Positions 5,746-13,427 of a stretch of DNA of 16,822 nucleotides are shown here, piece after piece; position 1 is the first letter of the stretch, and each line of letters starts with the position of its first letter. The position numbers and the translations under genes are program-made. The notes under the pieces were generated by a model that did not search any database, was not told where the DNA came from, and saw only the letters and a program-made list of their open reading frames with translations. Where the stretch lies: positions 1 to 16,822 of the forward strand of contig CAIUYS010000355.1 of NCBI GenBank assembly GCA_903903365.1, given 5' to 3'. Source of the DNA: an uncultured Methylococcaceae bacterium (GTDB lineage Bacteria; Pseudomonadota; Gammaproteobacteria; Methylococcales; Methylomonadaceae).

Positions 5746-8040
5746 TTAATCTTTAACCGGTGGCGGCGCAAGTACAACTCTTGAGCCATTAGATTCTGCG
5801 GCACTGACAATGCCGGCCGCTTCCATATCTTCAATCATGGTTGCTGCGCGGTTGTAGCCTACTTTAAAACGCCGCTGGACACTGGATATTGATGCCTTGC
5901 GGGAATCGGTAACAAACGCTACGGCTTCGTCATATAAAGCATCCGTCTCGGAGTTACTGCTACTGTCACCGTTCATACTGTAACTGTCATTAGAATCAGT
6001 GGATTCGCGGGTAATATCTTCCAGATAATCAGGCGGCGCCGTTTGTTTTAAAAACTCAACCACGCGATGCACTTCATGATCATCGACAAATGCACCATGC
6101 GCACGAATAGGAATACTGGTGCCTGAAGGTAAAAACAGCATGTCGCCATTACCCAGCAAGGTTTCAGCGCCGCCTTGATCAAGAATGGTACGTGAATCAA
6201 TGCGCGATGAAACCTGAAAGGATATACGGGTGGGCACGTTGGCTTTAATCAGTCCGGTTAAAACATCAACCGATGGGCGCTGCGTTGCCAAAATCAAATG
6301 AATACCGGCTGCTCTGGCTTTTTGCGCCAAGCGGGCAATCAATTCTTCAACCTTTTTACCGACAATCATCATCATGTCGGCTAATTCATCGATAACGATG
6401 ACAATGCTGGGTAGTTTATTCAGAACGGGATAATATTCGCCCTCTTCCAGCGGGTTTAGCATTTGAAACATGGGATCCCTGACAGACTCGCCTCTTGCCG
6501 TTGCTTCATCAATTAAATGATTAAATCCTGCAAGGTTTCTGACTCCCATTTTAGACATTAACTTGTAACGTCTTTCCATTTCAGCAACTGCCCAGCGCAA
6601 GGCGTTACTGGCCTCTTTCATATCGGTAACAACAGGGGTCAATAAATGCGGAATACCTTCATAAACCGAAAGTTCCAGCATTTTAGGGTCGATCATGATC
6701 ATCCGAACTTCATCGGGGGTAGCTTTGTAAAGCAAGCTGAGGATCATGGTATTAATGGCTACTGATTTTCCTGATCCGGTAGTGCCGGCAACCAGGGCAT
6801 GAGGCATTTTGCCCAGATCAGCCATTAAAGGCGCACCGGCAATATCTTTGCCCATAGCCAAGGTCAGCATGGATTTTGCTTTCTCAAAGCCATGGGATGC
6901 CAATAATTCGCGCAGCGTCACCATTTCTCGTTCCCGGTTGGGGATTTCAAGACCAACCACTGATTTACCCGGGATAATTTCAACAATACGCACACTGGTC
7001 ACTGATAAAGCCCTAGCCAAATCTTTAGACAAGCTACTAATACGACTGACTTTTACACCGGCAGCCGGCTGTAATTCAAAACGGGTAATAACAGGGCCGG
7101 GGTGAAAACCTACCACGGCCACTGCGACGTTAAAATCTGCAAGAATATCTTCTACCAGTCGGGACATTTCTTCCAAGTCGGTTTGCGAATAACCGACTAC
7201 CCGCGTGTCTCTTTCATCCAATAATGCTAAAGAAGGCAATATATCTTCACCGGCTTTATATTTGGGCGCGGGTTGTTTTTGCAATGGCTGGGTATTGTTT
7301 TCAGCTGACATCCCTTTGTTTCCGACACTGGCTGCCGCTTTACCATTAGTTGGTGCTTTAATAACCGGCTTTCTCCGACTCTCGGACTTGTCAGCAAGGC
7401 TATCGAACGACTGGACAGAGTTGTCCATAGGGTCGTGACGTAAGTTGACAGCCGTATGGCAAACGATACGGCAAACATAAACGGTATATTTGCCAATAAG
7501 GTCAATGAAAGTGACCCATGACAACTCGGTCGCGAGGGTAATGCCTGATAATAATAAAACGATTAAAAATAAGGTAGCCCCTGAATTACCAAATAAATGC
7601 AGTACCGCATCACCTGTTTCCTGGCCTAAAATCCCGCCCGTGCCACCCGGCAACTCGACGCCGACTCTTAATACATATAAATAAAATAATGCCGCACCGG
7701 CAACAATGGTTCCCAAAGAGCCTAACCACTGTAAAGCAATGGTCATCTTTTGTTGTTTTTGTCTTGCCTGACCATATAGCATATAGCCATGCCAAGAGAG
7801 AATAACCGGAAACAGATACGCGATTAAACCGAAAAAGCTAAGTGTAAAATCAGCGACCCACGCACCCAAAACACCGCAGGCATTAGTAACCGACTGTGCT
7901 GTACCACTGTGCGTCCAGCCTGCATCCTCGTTACTGAAAGTAACCAAGGCAATTAAAAAAAACAAGGCAACTGCGAATAAGCTCAAGACGGCTATTTCAC
8001 GTAAACCTCGAAACGTTTTTTCTTCCATTACAGCAGACAT
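5746..8040 (-). CDS. ftsK: DNA translocase FtsK
   Basis: FtsK is an inner-membrane, septum-located hexameric pump that moves DNA toward dif and activates XerCD recombination. The 764-residue product begins with a membrane domain of about four hydrophobic segments (residues about 16-36, 55-83, 104-124 and 152-172). A short hydrophilic linker follows (about 205-270). The alpha/beta motor has Walker A AGTTGSGKSV (about 418-427) and Walker B IVIVIDELADMM (about 546-557), plus the LILATQRPSVDVLTG block. The C-terminal gamma winged-helix domain (about 705-746, ASISSVQRRFKVGYNRAA) reads KOPS sequences. The linker is far shorter than in E. coli FtsK (1329 aa), as in many bacteria. I chose ATG 8040: a TTG at 8091 would add 17 residues but lies upstream of the likely transcription start near 8073. 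Downstream, in place of lolA-rarA, come the repeats and ppdK. Confidence 0.96.
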   Translation of the reverse strand: MSAVMEEKTFRGLREIAVLSLFAVALFFLIALVTFSNEDAGWTHSGTAQSVTNACGVLGAWVADFTLSFFGLIAYLFPVILSWHGYMLYGQARQKQQKMTIALQWLGSLGTIVAGAALFYLYVLRVGVELPGGTGGILGQETGDAVLHLFGNSGATLFLIVLLLSGITLATELSWVTFIDLIGKYTVYVCRIVCHTAVNLRHDPMDNSVQSFDSLADKSESRRKPVIKAPTNGKAAASVGNKGMSAENNTQPLQKQPAPKYKAGEDILPSLALLDERDTRVVGYSQTDLEEMSRLVEDILADFNVAVAVVGFHPGPVITRFELQPAAGVKVSRISSLSKDLARALSVTSVRIVEIIPGKSVVGLEIPNREREMVTLRELLASHGFEKAKSMLTLAMGKDIAGAPLMADLGKMPHALVAGTTGSGKSVAINTMILSLLYKATPDEVRMIMIDPKMLELSVYEGIPHLLTPVVTDMKEASNALRWAVAEMERRYKLMSKMGVRNLAGFNHLIDEATARGESVRDPMFQMLNPLEEGEYYPVLNKLPSIVIVIDELADMMMIVGKKVEELIARLAQKARAAGIHLILATQRPSVDVLTGLIKANVPTRISFQVSSRIDSRTILDQGGAETLLGNGDMLFLPSGTSIPIRAHGAFVDDHEVHRVVEFLKQTAPPDYLEDITRESTDSNDSYSMNGDSSSNSETDALYDEAVAFVTDSRKASISSVQRRFKVGYNRAATMIEDMEAAGIVSAAESNGSRVVLAPPPVKD

Positions 8041-8079
8041 AAATGATGACTCAACATAGATTAGTACTAATAAAACAGG

Positions 8080-8085
8080 ATTATA
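8080..8085 (-). promoter_or_regulatory. Candidate ftsK -10 box
   Basis: A perfect TATAAT lies on the minus strand 40 nt upstream of the chosen ftsK ATG, predicting transcription from about 8073. The hexamer 17 nt further upstream (TGTAGA) is a poor -35. The main use of this site is that it argues against the TTG start at 8091, which would fall outside the transcript. Confidence 0.4.
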
Positions 8086-8179
8086 GAACAATGATTACAC
8101 ATTCTACATTAATATTTGTCACAAAAAAAACAGCTTGTTTTTAGACCGGTCCTGATAGCTTATAAACAATAACATTTAC

Positions 8180-8221
8180 GAAACACCGTTTCACCTGCAT
8201 AATTCAAGATATTTATCTTGA
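8180..8221. promoter_or_regulatory. Two perfect inverted repeats in the trxB leader
   Basis: GAAAC-ACC-GTTTC (8180-8192) and TCAAGATA-TT-TATCTTGA (8204-8221, 8-bp arms) lie in tandem just before trxB. The second ends 12 nt before the AGAGG ribosome-binding site (8234-8238). A possible -10 TATAAA at 8161-8166 precedes both, so they would be transcribed. They could be an operator or small mRNA hairpins. The regulator is unknown; OxyR is the usual control of trxB in enterics but its motif is not evident here. Confidence 0.45.
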
Positions 8222-8245
8222 TTTAGCCCCCATAGAGGTTTTTTA

Positions 8246-9199
8246 ATGAACGATTCCAGGCACTGCCGTCTTTTAATTCTTGGCTCTGGCCCCGCCGGTT
8301 ATACGGCGGCTATTTATGCCGCACGCGCTAATTTAAAGCCGGTGATCATCACGGGTATGCAACAAGGTGGGCAGTTAACCACTACCACAGAAGTTGATAA
8401 CTGGCCCGGTGACGTTGAAGGTTTGCAAGGCCCGGATCTTATGGAAAGAATGCGCCGGCACGCAGAACGGTTTGAAACAGAGATTATTTTTGACCATATC
8501 CATACCGCTGATTTATCGGCCAGACCCTTCACATTGACTGGCGACTCAGGCACTTACACCTGTGATGCGCTGATTATTGCAACCGGTGCATCTGCACGTT
8601 ATTTAGGTCTGGAGTCTGAAGACTCATTTAAGGGGCGTGGAGTTTCGGCTTGCGCGACCTGTGACGGATTTTTTTATCGCAATAAGCCGATAGCCGTTAT
8701 TGGTGGTGGCAATACGGCTGTCGAAGAAGCACTTTATTTAGCTAATATAGCCTCTAAGGTGACTGTCGTTCATCGCCGTGACAAATTTCGTTCTGAAAAA
8801 ATTCTCTCTGATAAGCTGATTGAAAAATCAGAAAATGCAAATGTTGAGATTGAATGGAATTACGCGCTGGATGAGGTGTTGGGTGACGATATGGGGGTTA
8901 CCGGTATCAGAATTAAAAATACCCTCGACAACTCAACTAAAGAGTTGGATGTGCATGGCGTTTTTATTGCCATTGGTCATACTCCCAACACAGGCATTTT
9001 TGAAGGTCAGTTGGCTATGGATCATGGCTATATTAAAGTAAATAGCGGCATTGCCGGAAACGCCACGGCAACCAGTGTTGAAGGTGTTTTTGCCGCTGGT
9101 GATGTGATGGACTCTGTTTATAAACAAGCCATAACTTCAGCGGGTTCTGGCTGCATGGCAGCACTGGATGCTGAAAAATTTCTTGATGAATTAGGTTAG
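8246..9199 (+). CDS. trxB: Thioredoxin-disulfide reductase (EC 1.8.1.9)
   Basis: TrxB is a cytosolic FAD enzyme that passes electrons from NADPH to oxidised thioredoxin. The 317-residue product has the low-molecular-weight architecture. The FAD-binding glycine motif is ILGSGPAGYTAAIYAA (about 11-26). The NADPH domain carries the redox pair C136-A-T-C139 in SACATCDGFF, followed by VIGGGNTAVEEALYL (about 151-165) and HRRDKFR. The C-terminal FAD segment is GVFAAGDVMD with KQAITSAGSGCMAALDAE. Length and cysteine positions agree with E. coli TrxB (321 aa, C135/C138). A clear AGAGG lies 7 nt before the ATG. It is divergent from ftsK. In E. coli lrp lies between these two genes and cydDC lies between trxB and aat; both are missing here. 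Confidence 0.97.
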   Translation: MNDSRHCRLLILGSGPAGYTAAIYAARANLKPVIITGMQQGGQLTTTTEVDNWPGDVEGLQGPDLMERMRRHAERFETEIIFDHIHTADLSARPFTLTGDSGTYTCDALIIATGASARYLGLESEDSFKGRGVSACATCDGFFYRNKPIAVIGGGNTAVEEALYLANIASKVTVVHRRDKFRSEKILSDKLIEKSENANVEIEWNYALDEVLGDDMGVTGIRIKNTLDNSTKELDVHGVFIAIGHTPNTGIFEGQLAMDHGYIKVNSGIAGNATATSVEGVFAAGDVMDSVYKQAITSAGSGCMAALDAEKFLDELG

Positions 9200-9202
9200 G
9201 CA

Positions 9203-9336
9203 GGGGAAAGGGGAAAGGGGAAAGGTAAAAGGCGAAAGGGAAATGTAAAAGGGGAAAGGCGAAATTTTTTGAACCTTGAAACTTGAACCTTGAACCTTGT
9301 TGCTTTAACCTTGCGCCTTGAAACTTTAACCTTCTA
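9203..9336. repeat. Bipartite heptamer array: GGGGAAA units, then CCTTGAA units
   Basis: Seven-base periodicity fills nearly the whole trxB-aat gap. Units of GGGGAAA at 9203, 9210 and 9217 are perfect. Degenerate units (GGTAAAA, GGCGAAA, GGGAAAT, GGGGAAA, GGCGAAA) continue to 9264. After a T6 tract the motif changes to CCTTGAA, ACTTGAA, CCTTGAA, CCTTGTT, GCTTTAA, CCTTGCG, CCTTGAA, ACTTTAA, CCTTCTA (9274-9336). The second half ends 5 nt before the aat ATG and is the same family as the CCTTTAA array upstream of rarA. The first half is almost purely purine on the plus strand. Confidence 0.8.
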
Positions 9337-9341
9337 AAAAT

Positions 9342-10037
9342 ATGCAGCTAACCATTCTTGATCCGCAACAACCAGAGCAGGATTTTCCTGCTTTAAGTAA
9401 AGCATTGCACGAACCTGACGGGTTACTTGCGATTGGCGGTTGCCTGTCTAAAATTCGCTTGTTAAATGCCTATCGACGGGGTGTTTTCCCTTGGTATAAC
9501 CATGACGAACCTATTCTGTGGTGGTCGCCCAATCCCCGGTTAGTGTTATTTCCGGACAAATTGATTGTATCCCGAAGTTTGCGTAAAACGCTGCGTAAAA
9601 ATAGTTTTTCTGTGACCTATGATCAGGCTTTTAACGAGGTTATCGCGGGTTGCGCAGAACCTCGAAATGAAAGTTCGGGCACCTGGATAACAGAGGAAAT
9701 AGCGCAGGCTTATAACGAACTCCATAAAAGTGGTTATGCGCATTCTGCGGAAGCCTGGCTGGATGGTGAGCTGGTCGGAGGATTATACGGTGTTGCTTTG
9801 GGACGCGTTTTTTTTGGCGAGTCCATGTTTCATACCAAAACTGATGCTTCAAAAGTGGTCTTCGCCAGCTTGGTTGAGCAACTTAAAGCCTGGGGATACC
9901 AGCTCATTGATTGTCAGGTACACACAACACACTTGGCAAGCTTTGGCGCGGAAAATTGCGACCGCAAGCAATTTGCAAAGTTACTCAATCAATATTGTGA
10001 ACTTCCCGCCAATAAAGCAGCCTGGGAGTCAACATGA
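9342..10037 (+). CDS. aat: Leucyl/phenylalanyl-tRNA-protein transferase (EC 2.3.2.6)
   Basis: Aat transfers Leu or Phe from aminoacyl-tRNA onto proteins with N-terminal Lys or Arg, creating primary degrons for ClpS-ClpAP in the cytosol. The 231-residue product (E. coli 234) is collinear with the family. It has GLLAIGG (27-33), AYRRGVFPWY (43-52), PILWWSPNPRLVL (57-69), the catalytic-core stretch GTWITEEI (113-120), HSAEAW and ELVGGLYGVALG (143-154), FFGESMF (157-163), and LIDCQVHTTHLASFGA (188-203). No Shine-Dalgarno sequence is visible before the ATG; the heptamer array occupies that space. The stop overlaps the start of ate by 4 bp (ATGA), so the two transferases should be translationally coupled. 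No promoter of its own is obvious, so it may be read from trxB or from within the array. Confidence 0.96.
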   Translation: MQLTILDPQQPEQDFPALSKALHEPDGLLAIGGCLSKIRLLNAYRRGVFPWYNHDEPILWWSPNPRLVLFPDKLIVSRSLRKTLRKNSFSVTYDQAFNEVIAGCAEPRNESSGTWITEEIAQAYNELHKSGYAHSAEAWLDGELVGGLYGVALGRVFFGESMFHTKTDASKVVFASLVEQLKAWGYQLIDCQVHTTHLASFGAENCDRKQFAKLLNQYCELPANKAAWEST

Positions 10038-10735
10038 CATCCATTTCCTTGTTTTTAAGCCAGGAACACCCTTGCGGTTATCTTGATGACAAAAAGGCGC
10101 AATCGCTTTTTGTTCATCCTGGCTATCCGGTCACTTCATCCATTTATGCCCAGTTGATAGAACAGGGTTTTCGTCGTAGTGGGGATGAGGTTTATGCGCC
10201 GCATTGTCCGCATTGCTCTTCTTGCATTTCGGTAAGGCTGCCCGTCAAAAAATTTAAACCCAGCAGAAGCCAAAAACGTTGCCTAAGCAAAAACAGGGCT
10301 ACTCAAGTCATCGTTAAGCCGGCTGTTTTTGAACAGGCTCATTACGATATGTATTTACGCTATCAGGCTGTTAGGCACAGCGACAGCTCTATGGCTACCG
10401 TCAGCCCTGATGAGTATCTCAATTTTCTCGGTAGTTCGTGGTGCAGTACCAAATTTGTCGAATTTTCCATTAATAATGAACTAGCCGGAGTTGCGGTTAT
10501 TGATCAATTTGAACAGGCGTGGTCAGCCGTTTATACCTTTTTTGAACCCAAATTCAATGACTACAGCTTGGGTGTTTATGCCGTTTTATGGCAAATTGAA
10601 CAAGTAGTACGGCAACAAAAAGAATTTTTATACTTGGGGTTCTGGATACAAGCCTGTAAAAAAATGGCTTATAAAAGTGATTACCAACCGCTACAATTAT
10701 TAATTGATAAGCAATGGCTTGAAATGAGCGCCTAA
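10034..10735 (+). CDS. bpt: Aspartate/glutamate leucyltransferase (bacterial Ate1-like, Bpt; EC 2.3.2.29)
   Basis: Bpt (also annotated ate) transfers Leu from Leu-tRNA to proteins with N-terminal Asp or Glu, turning them into ClpS substrates. The 233-residue product has the family layout. The N-terminal Cys motif lies in EHPCGYL (C14) and PHCPHCSSC (C58, C61, C64). The central signature is FKPSRSQKR (74-82). The acyltransferase-like C-terminal half contains SLGVYAVLWQIE (178-189) and LGFWIQACKKMAYKSDYQPL (201-220). The ATGA overlap with aat and the next gene infA only 82 bp on point to an aat-bpt operon, an arrangement described in Vibrio; E. coli has no bpt. No disruption is seen. The arginyl-transferring eukaryotic Ate1 is related, but size and context favour the leucyl enzyme. 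Confidence 0.94.
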   Translation: MTSISLFLSQEHPCGYLDDKKAQSLFVHPGYPVTSSIYAQLIEQGFRRSGDEVYAPHCPHCSSCISVRLPVKKFKPSRSQKRCLSKNRATQVIVKPAVFEQAHYDMYLRYQAVRHSDSSMATVSPDEYLNFLGSSWCSTKFVEFSINNELAGVAVIDQFEQAWSAVYTFFEPKFNDYSLGVYAVLWQIEQVVRQQKEFLYLGFWIQACKKMAYKSDYQPLQLLIDKQWLEMSA

Positions 10736-10778
10736 AAAAACAAATACCCACACTCTTCTGTTGTTAGAAATCAGCTTG

Positions 10779-10787
10779 TGCTATAAT
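10779..10787 (+). promoter_or_regulatory. infA extended -10 promoter
   Basis: TG-C-TATAAT (10779-10787) is a consensus extended -10 element 30 nt before the infA ATG. The region around -35 has only TTGTTA at 15-nt spacing, which extended -10 promoters tolerate. infA therefore probably has a promoter of its own inside the aat-bpt-infA cluster, giving a short leader of about 24 nt. Confidence 0.6.
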
Positions 10788-10817
10788 TTGCGGTTTAAAT
10801 TGCTGAGACTAATACAA

Positions 10818-11036
10818 ATGGCTAAAGAAGATCAAATTGAAATGGAAGGTAAGGTAATTGATACCCTTCCTAATACTATGTTCCGTGTTGAGCTCGAAAA
10901 TGGTCATGTTGTGACTGCACACATTTCCGGAAAAATGCGTAAACATTATATCCGTATTCTAACTGGCGATAGCGTTAAAGTTGAAATGACGCCTTACGAT
11001 TTAAGTAAAGGCCGTATCACTTTCCGTATGCGCTAA
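10818..11036 (+). CDS. infA: Translation initiation factor IF-1
   Basis: IF-1 binds the 30S ribosomal A site during initiation. The 72-residue product MAKEDQIEMEGKVIDTLPNT... is a complete single OB-fold (S1-like) protein almost identical in layout to E. coli IF-1, including FRVELENGHVVTAHISGKMR (22-41), the RILTGD loop and the C-terminal SKGRITFR. The start at 10818 is chosen over a longer in-frame possibility from 10761 because MAKED is the invariant family N-terminus and because the upstream codons overlap the TATAAT promoter. It is convergent with clpA, as in E. coli. Confidence 0.98.
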   Translation: MAKEDQIEMEGKVIDTLPNTMFRVELENGHVVTAHISGKMRKHYIRILTGDSVKVEMTPYDLSKGRITFRMR

Positions 11037-11049
11037 TCCCGTCAGTTTA

Positions 11050-11062
11050 TGGGGTCACCCCA
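11050..11062. terminator. Weak shared hairpin between convergent infA and clpA
   Basis: TGGGG-TCA-CCCCA is a perfect 5-bp stem with a 3-nt loop, lying 14 nt after the infA stop and 82 nt after the clpA stop on the other strand. It has no T-tract on either side, so it is not a standard intrinsic terminator. It could stabilise a 3' end. No better candidate exists in the 107-bp gap. Confidence 0.25.
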
Positions 11063-11143
11063 ATCCCAATCGAGGTGTAATCCGCATTAACCAACAGGAT
11101 AGCGCAAGCTTTTAAATGACCTGTTTACGACTCGAACGCTCTC

Positions 11144-13414
11144 TTAAGAATTGGCTTCAGAAACGATTAACTCATCGCTTTCTATAGCAAAAGCCATTTC
11201 ATCATTTTCCACATAAATTCTGACATGACCACCGTGCGCGAGCTTGCCAAACAGCAAGTCATTAGCCAGAGGTTTCTTGATTTTTTCCTGAATTAATCGC
11301 GCCATCGGTCTTGCACCCATTTTGGGATCACACCCATGTTCAGCCAACCACAAACGTGCCTCGGCATCTAACGTTAGCGTTACATGCTTATCGGCAAGCA
11401 ATCCTTCTAATTCAAAGATAAATTTATCAACCACATGCCCGACAATTGAAATATCCAGCGGCTTAAATTGAATAATGGCATCCAAACGGTTGCGAAATTC
11501 AGGTGAAAAGCCTTTCTCGATGACTTTTAAGCTGTCAGTTTCATGACTCTGCTGAGTAAAACCTATAGAGGCACGACTACCTTCTTCCGCACCGGCATTA
11601 GTCGTCATCACCAAAATAATGTTGCGAAAATCAGCTTTGCGTCCATTATTGTCGGTCAATGAGCCGTGATCCATGACTTGTAATAACAGATTAAAAACAT
11701 CGGGATGCGCTTTTTCCAATTCATCAAGCAATAACACGGCATGAGGATGTTTGGTAACCTGCTCGGTTAACAATCCCCCCTGATCAAAGCCGACATAACC
11801 TGGAGGCGCACCAATTAATCTTGAAACGGTGTGACGCTCCATGTATTCAGACATATCAAAACGAATCAGCTCAACACCCAATACTTTGGCAAGTTGACGG
11901 GTCACTTCTGTTTTACCAACACCGGTAGGGCCTGCAAATATAAACGAACCGATAGTCTTCTGTGAATCTCGAAGGCCGGCACGCGATAATTTTATCGCCG
12001 AAGCTAAGGCAGAAATGGCCTCGTCCTGACCAAAAACCAGCATTTTAAGATTTTTTTCAAGGTTGGCCAGCTTGTCAATATCATTGGAAGACACTGATCT
12101 GGCTGGTATTCTGGCAATTTTTGAGATGATATCCTCTATTTCGGCAACATCGATATCCTGCTTGCGATCCGCTTCCGCCGTCATCCGCTGCTTTGCACCC
12201 GCCTCATCAATAACATCAATGGCTTTATCCGGCAAATGTCGATCCGTAATATAGCGATCCGATAATTCGGCTGCCACCCTTAGGGCTTCAGCAGAATATC
12301 TAACATTATGATGTTCTTCAAAGCGTGATTTAAGTCCTTTTAAAATAAGAATGGTATCTTCAACGGAAGGCTCCAATACATCGATTTTCTGAAAACGACG
12401 TGCCAAGGCGTGGTCTTTCTCAAAAACACCGCGATATTCCTGATAAGTCGTAGAGCCAATGCAGCGCAACTGACCGGAAGCAAGCACCGGCTTAATCAAG
12501 TTGGAGGCATCCATAACCCCGCCAGAAGCAGAGCCCGCACCGATAATGGTATGAATTTCATCAATAAACAAAATGGAATCCGGTTCTTTTTTAAGCTGAT
12601 TCATCAAGGACTTAAGGCGCTTTTCAAAGTCGCCCCTATATTTTGTACCGGCAACCAGCGCGCCCAAATCCAGTGAATAGATCACACTATTTATTAGAAT
12701 TTCAGGGACATTTTCTTCAACGATTCTTTTTGCCAGGCCTTCAGCAATCGCGGTTTTACCAACGCCCGCCTCGCCGACCAATAAAGGATTGTTTTTACGC
12801 CTTCGGCAAAGCGTCTGAATGGTTCTTTCCAGCTCAAGCTCTCTGCCGATTAAGGGGTCAATTCGACCTTGCAAGGCTTCTTGATTAAGATTGGTTGTAT
12901 ATTTGTCCAAGGGACTGCCGGCTTCGCTATCCGTATTGCCCGCTTCCGATGCGCGCTCAGTTGATGCGTCATGATCCTGATCGGTTTTGGATATTCCGTG
13001 CGCCAAATAATTAACCACATCCAGGCGTGACACATCCTGTTTATTCAGCAAATAGACGGCGTGAGAATCCTGCTCGCTAAATAATGCTACGAATAAATTG
13101 GCACCGGTTACTTCTTTTTTATCGGATGCCTGAACATGAAAAACAGCCCGTTGCAATACTCGCTGAAATCCCAGTGTAGGCTGCGTTTCTCGCTGAATAC
13201 CCAAAGGAATCAACGACATGGTTTCATCAATAAATTGAATCAATTGCACCTGTAAGGTTTTAATATCGCAACCGCACGCTTTCATGATGGCTTCTGCGGA
13301 GCTGTTATCCAGCAATGCCAGTAATAAATGCTCAACGGTGATAAATTCGTGACGTTTATCATGCGCGTTTTTAAAGGCGGTATTTAACGTGACTTCAAGT
13401 TCTTTACTTAACAT
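11144..13414 (-). CDS. clpA: ATP-dependent Clp protease ATP-binding subunit ClpA
   Basis: ClpA is a hexameric AAA+ unfoldase that feeds substrates, including ClpS-bound N-degron proteins, into ClpP. The 756-residue product (E. coli 758) has an N-terminal Clp_N double repeat (about 1-140) that docks ClpS, followed by an acidic linker (about 144-170). D1 has Walker A GEAGVGKT (214-221) and Walker B ILFIDE (281-286). D2 has Walker A GPTGVGKT (495-502) and Walker B VLLLDE (560-565). The ClpP-docking loop reads IGF (617-619), where E. coli ClpA has IGL and ClpX has IGF. There is no ClpB-type middle domain, which separates it from ClpB and ClpC. It follows clpS by 13 nt with a good ribosome-binding site (GGAG, 7 nt before the ATG), so the two form an operon. 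No clpP is in the window. Confidence 0.97.
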   Translation of the reverse strand: MLSKELEVTLNTAFKNAHDKRHEFITVEHLLLALLDNSSAEAIMKACGCDIKTLQVQLIQFIDETMSLIPLGIQRETQPTLGFQRVLQRAVFHVQASDKKEVTGANLFVALFSEQDSHAVYLLNKQDVSRLDVVNYLAHGISKTDQDHDASTERASEAGNTDSEAGSPLDKYTTNLNQEALQGRIDPLIGRELELERTIQTLCRRRKNNPLLVGEAGVGKTAIAEGLAKRIVEENVPEILINSVIYSLDLGALVAGTKYRGDFEKRLKSLMNQLKKEPDSILFIDEIHTIIGAGSASGGVMDASNLIKPVLASGQLRCIGSTTYQEYRGVFEKDHALARRFQKIDVLEPSVEDTILILKGLKSRFEEHHNVRYSAEALRVAAELSDRYITDRHLPDKAIDVIDEAGAKQRMTAEADRKQDIDVAEIEDIISKIARIPARSVSSNDIDKLANLEKNLKMLVFGQDEAISALASAIKLSRAGLRDSQKTIGSFIFAGPTGVGKTEVTRQLAKVLGVELIRFDMSEYMERHTVSRLIGAPPGYVGFDQGGLLTEQVTKHPHAVLLLDELEKAHPDVFNLLLQVMDHGSLTDNNGRKADFRNIILVMTTNAGAEEGSRASIGFTQQSHETDSLKVIEKGFSPEFRNRLDAIIQFKPLDISIVGHVVDKFIFELEGLLADKHVTLTLDAEARLWLAEHGCDPKMGARPMARLIQEKIKKPLANDLLFGKLAHGGHVRIYVENDEMAFAIESDELIVSEANS

Positions 13415-13427
13415 AAACGCTCCAAAT

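Noticed and set aside
8041..8091. TTG start for ftsK 17 codons upstream
   Set aside because: It would lie upstream of the predicted transcription start from TATAAT (8080-8085) and the extension does not look like FtsK.
10761..10817. N-terminal extension of infA (19 extra residues from a TTG)
   Set aside because: The invariant MAKED start is at 10818 and the extension overlaps the extended -10 promoter.
11037..11143. tRNA gene between infA and clpA (E. coli has serW there)
   Set aside because: No cloverleaf arms, T-loop GTTCGA or acceptor complementarity can be built from this 107-bp gap.
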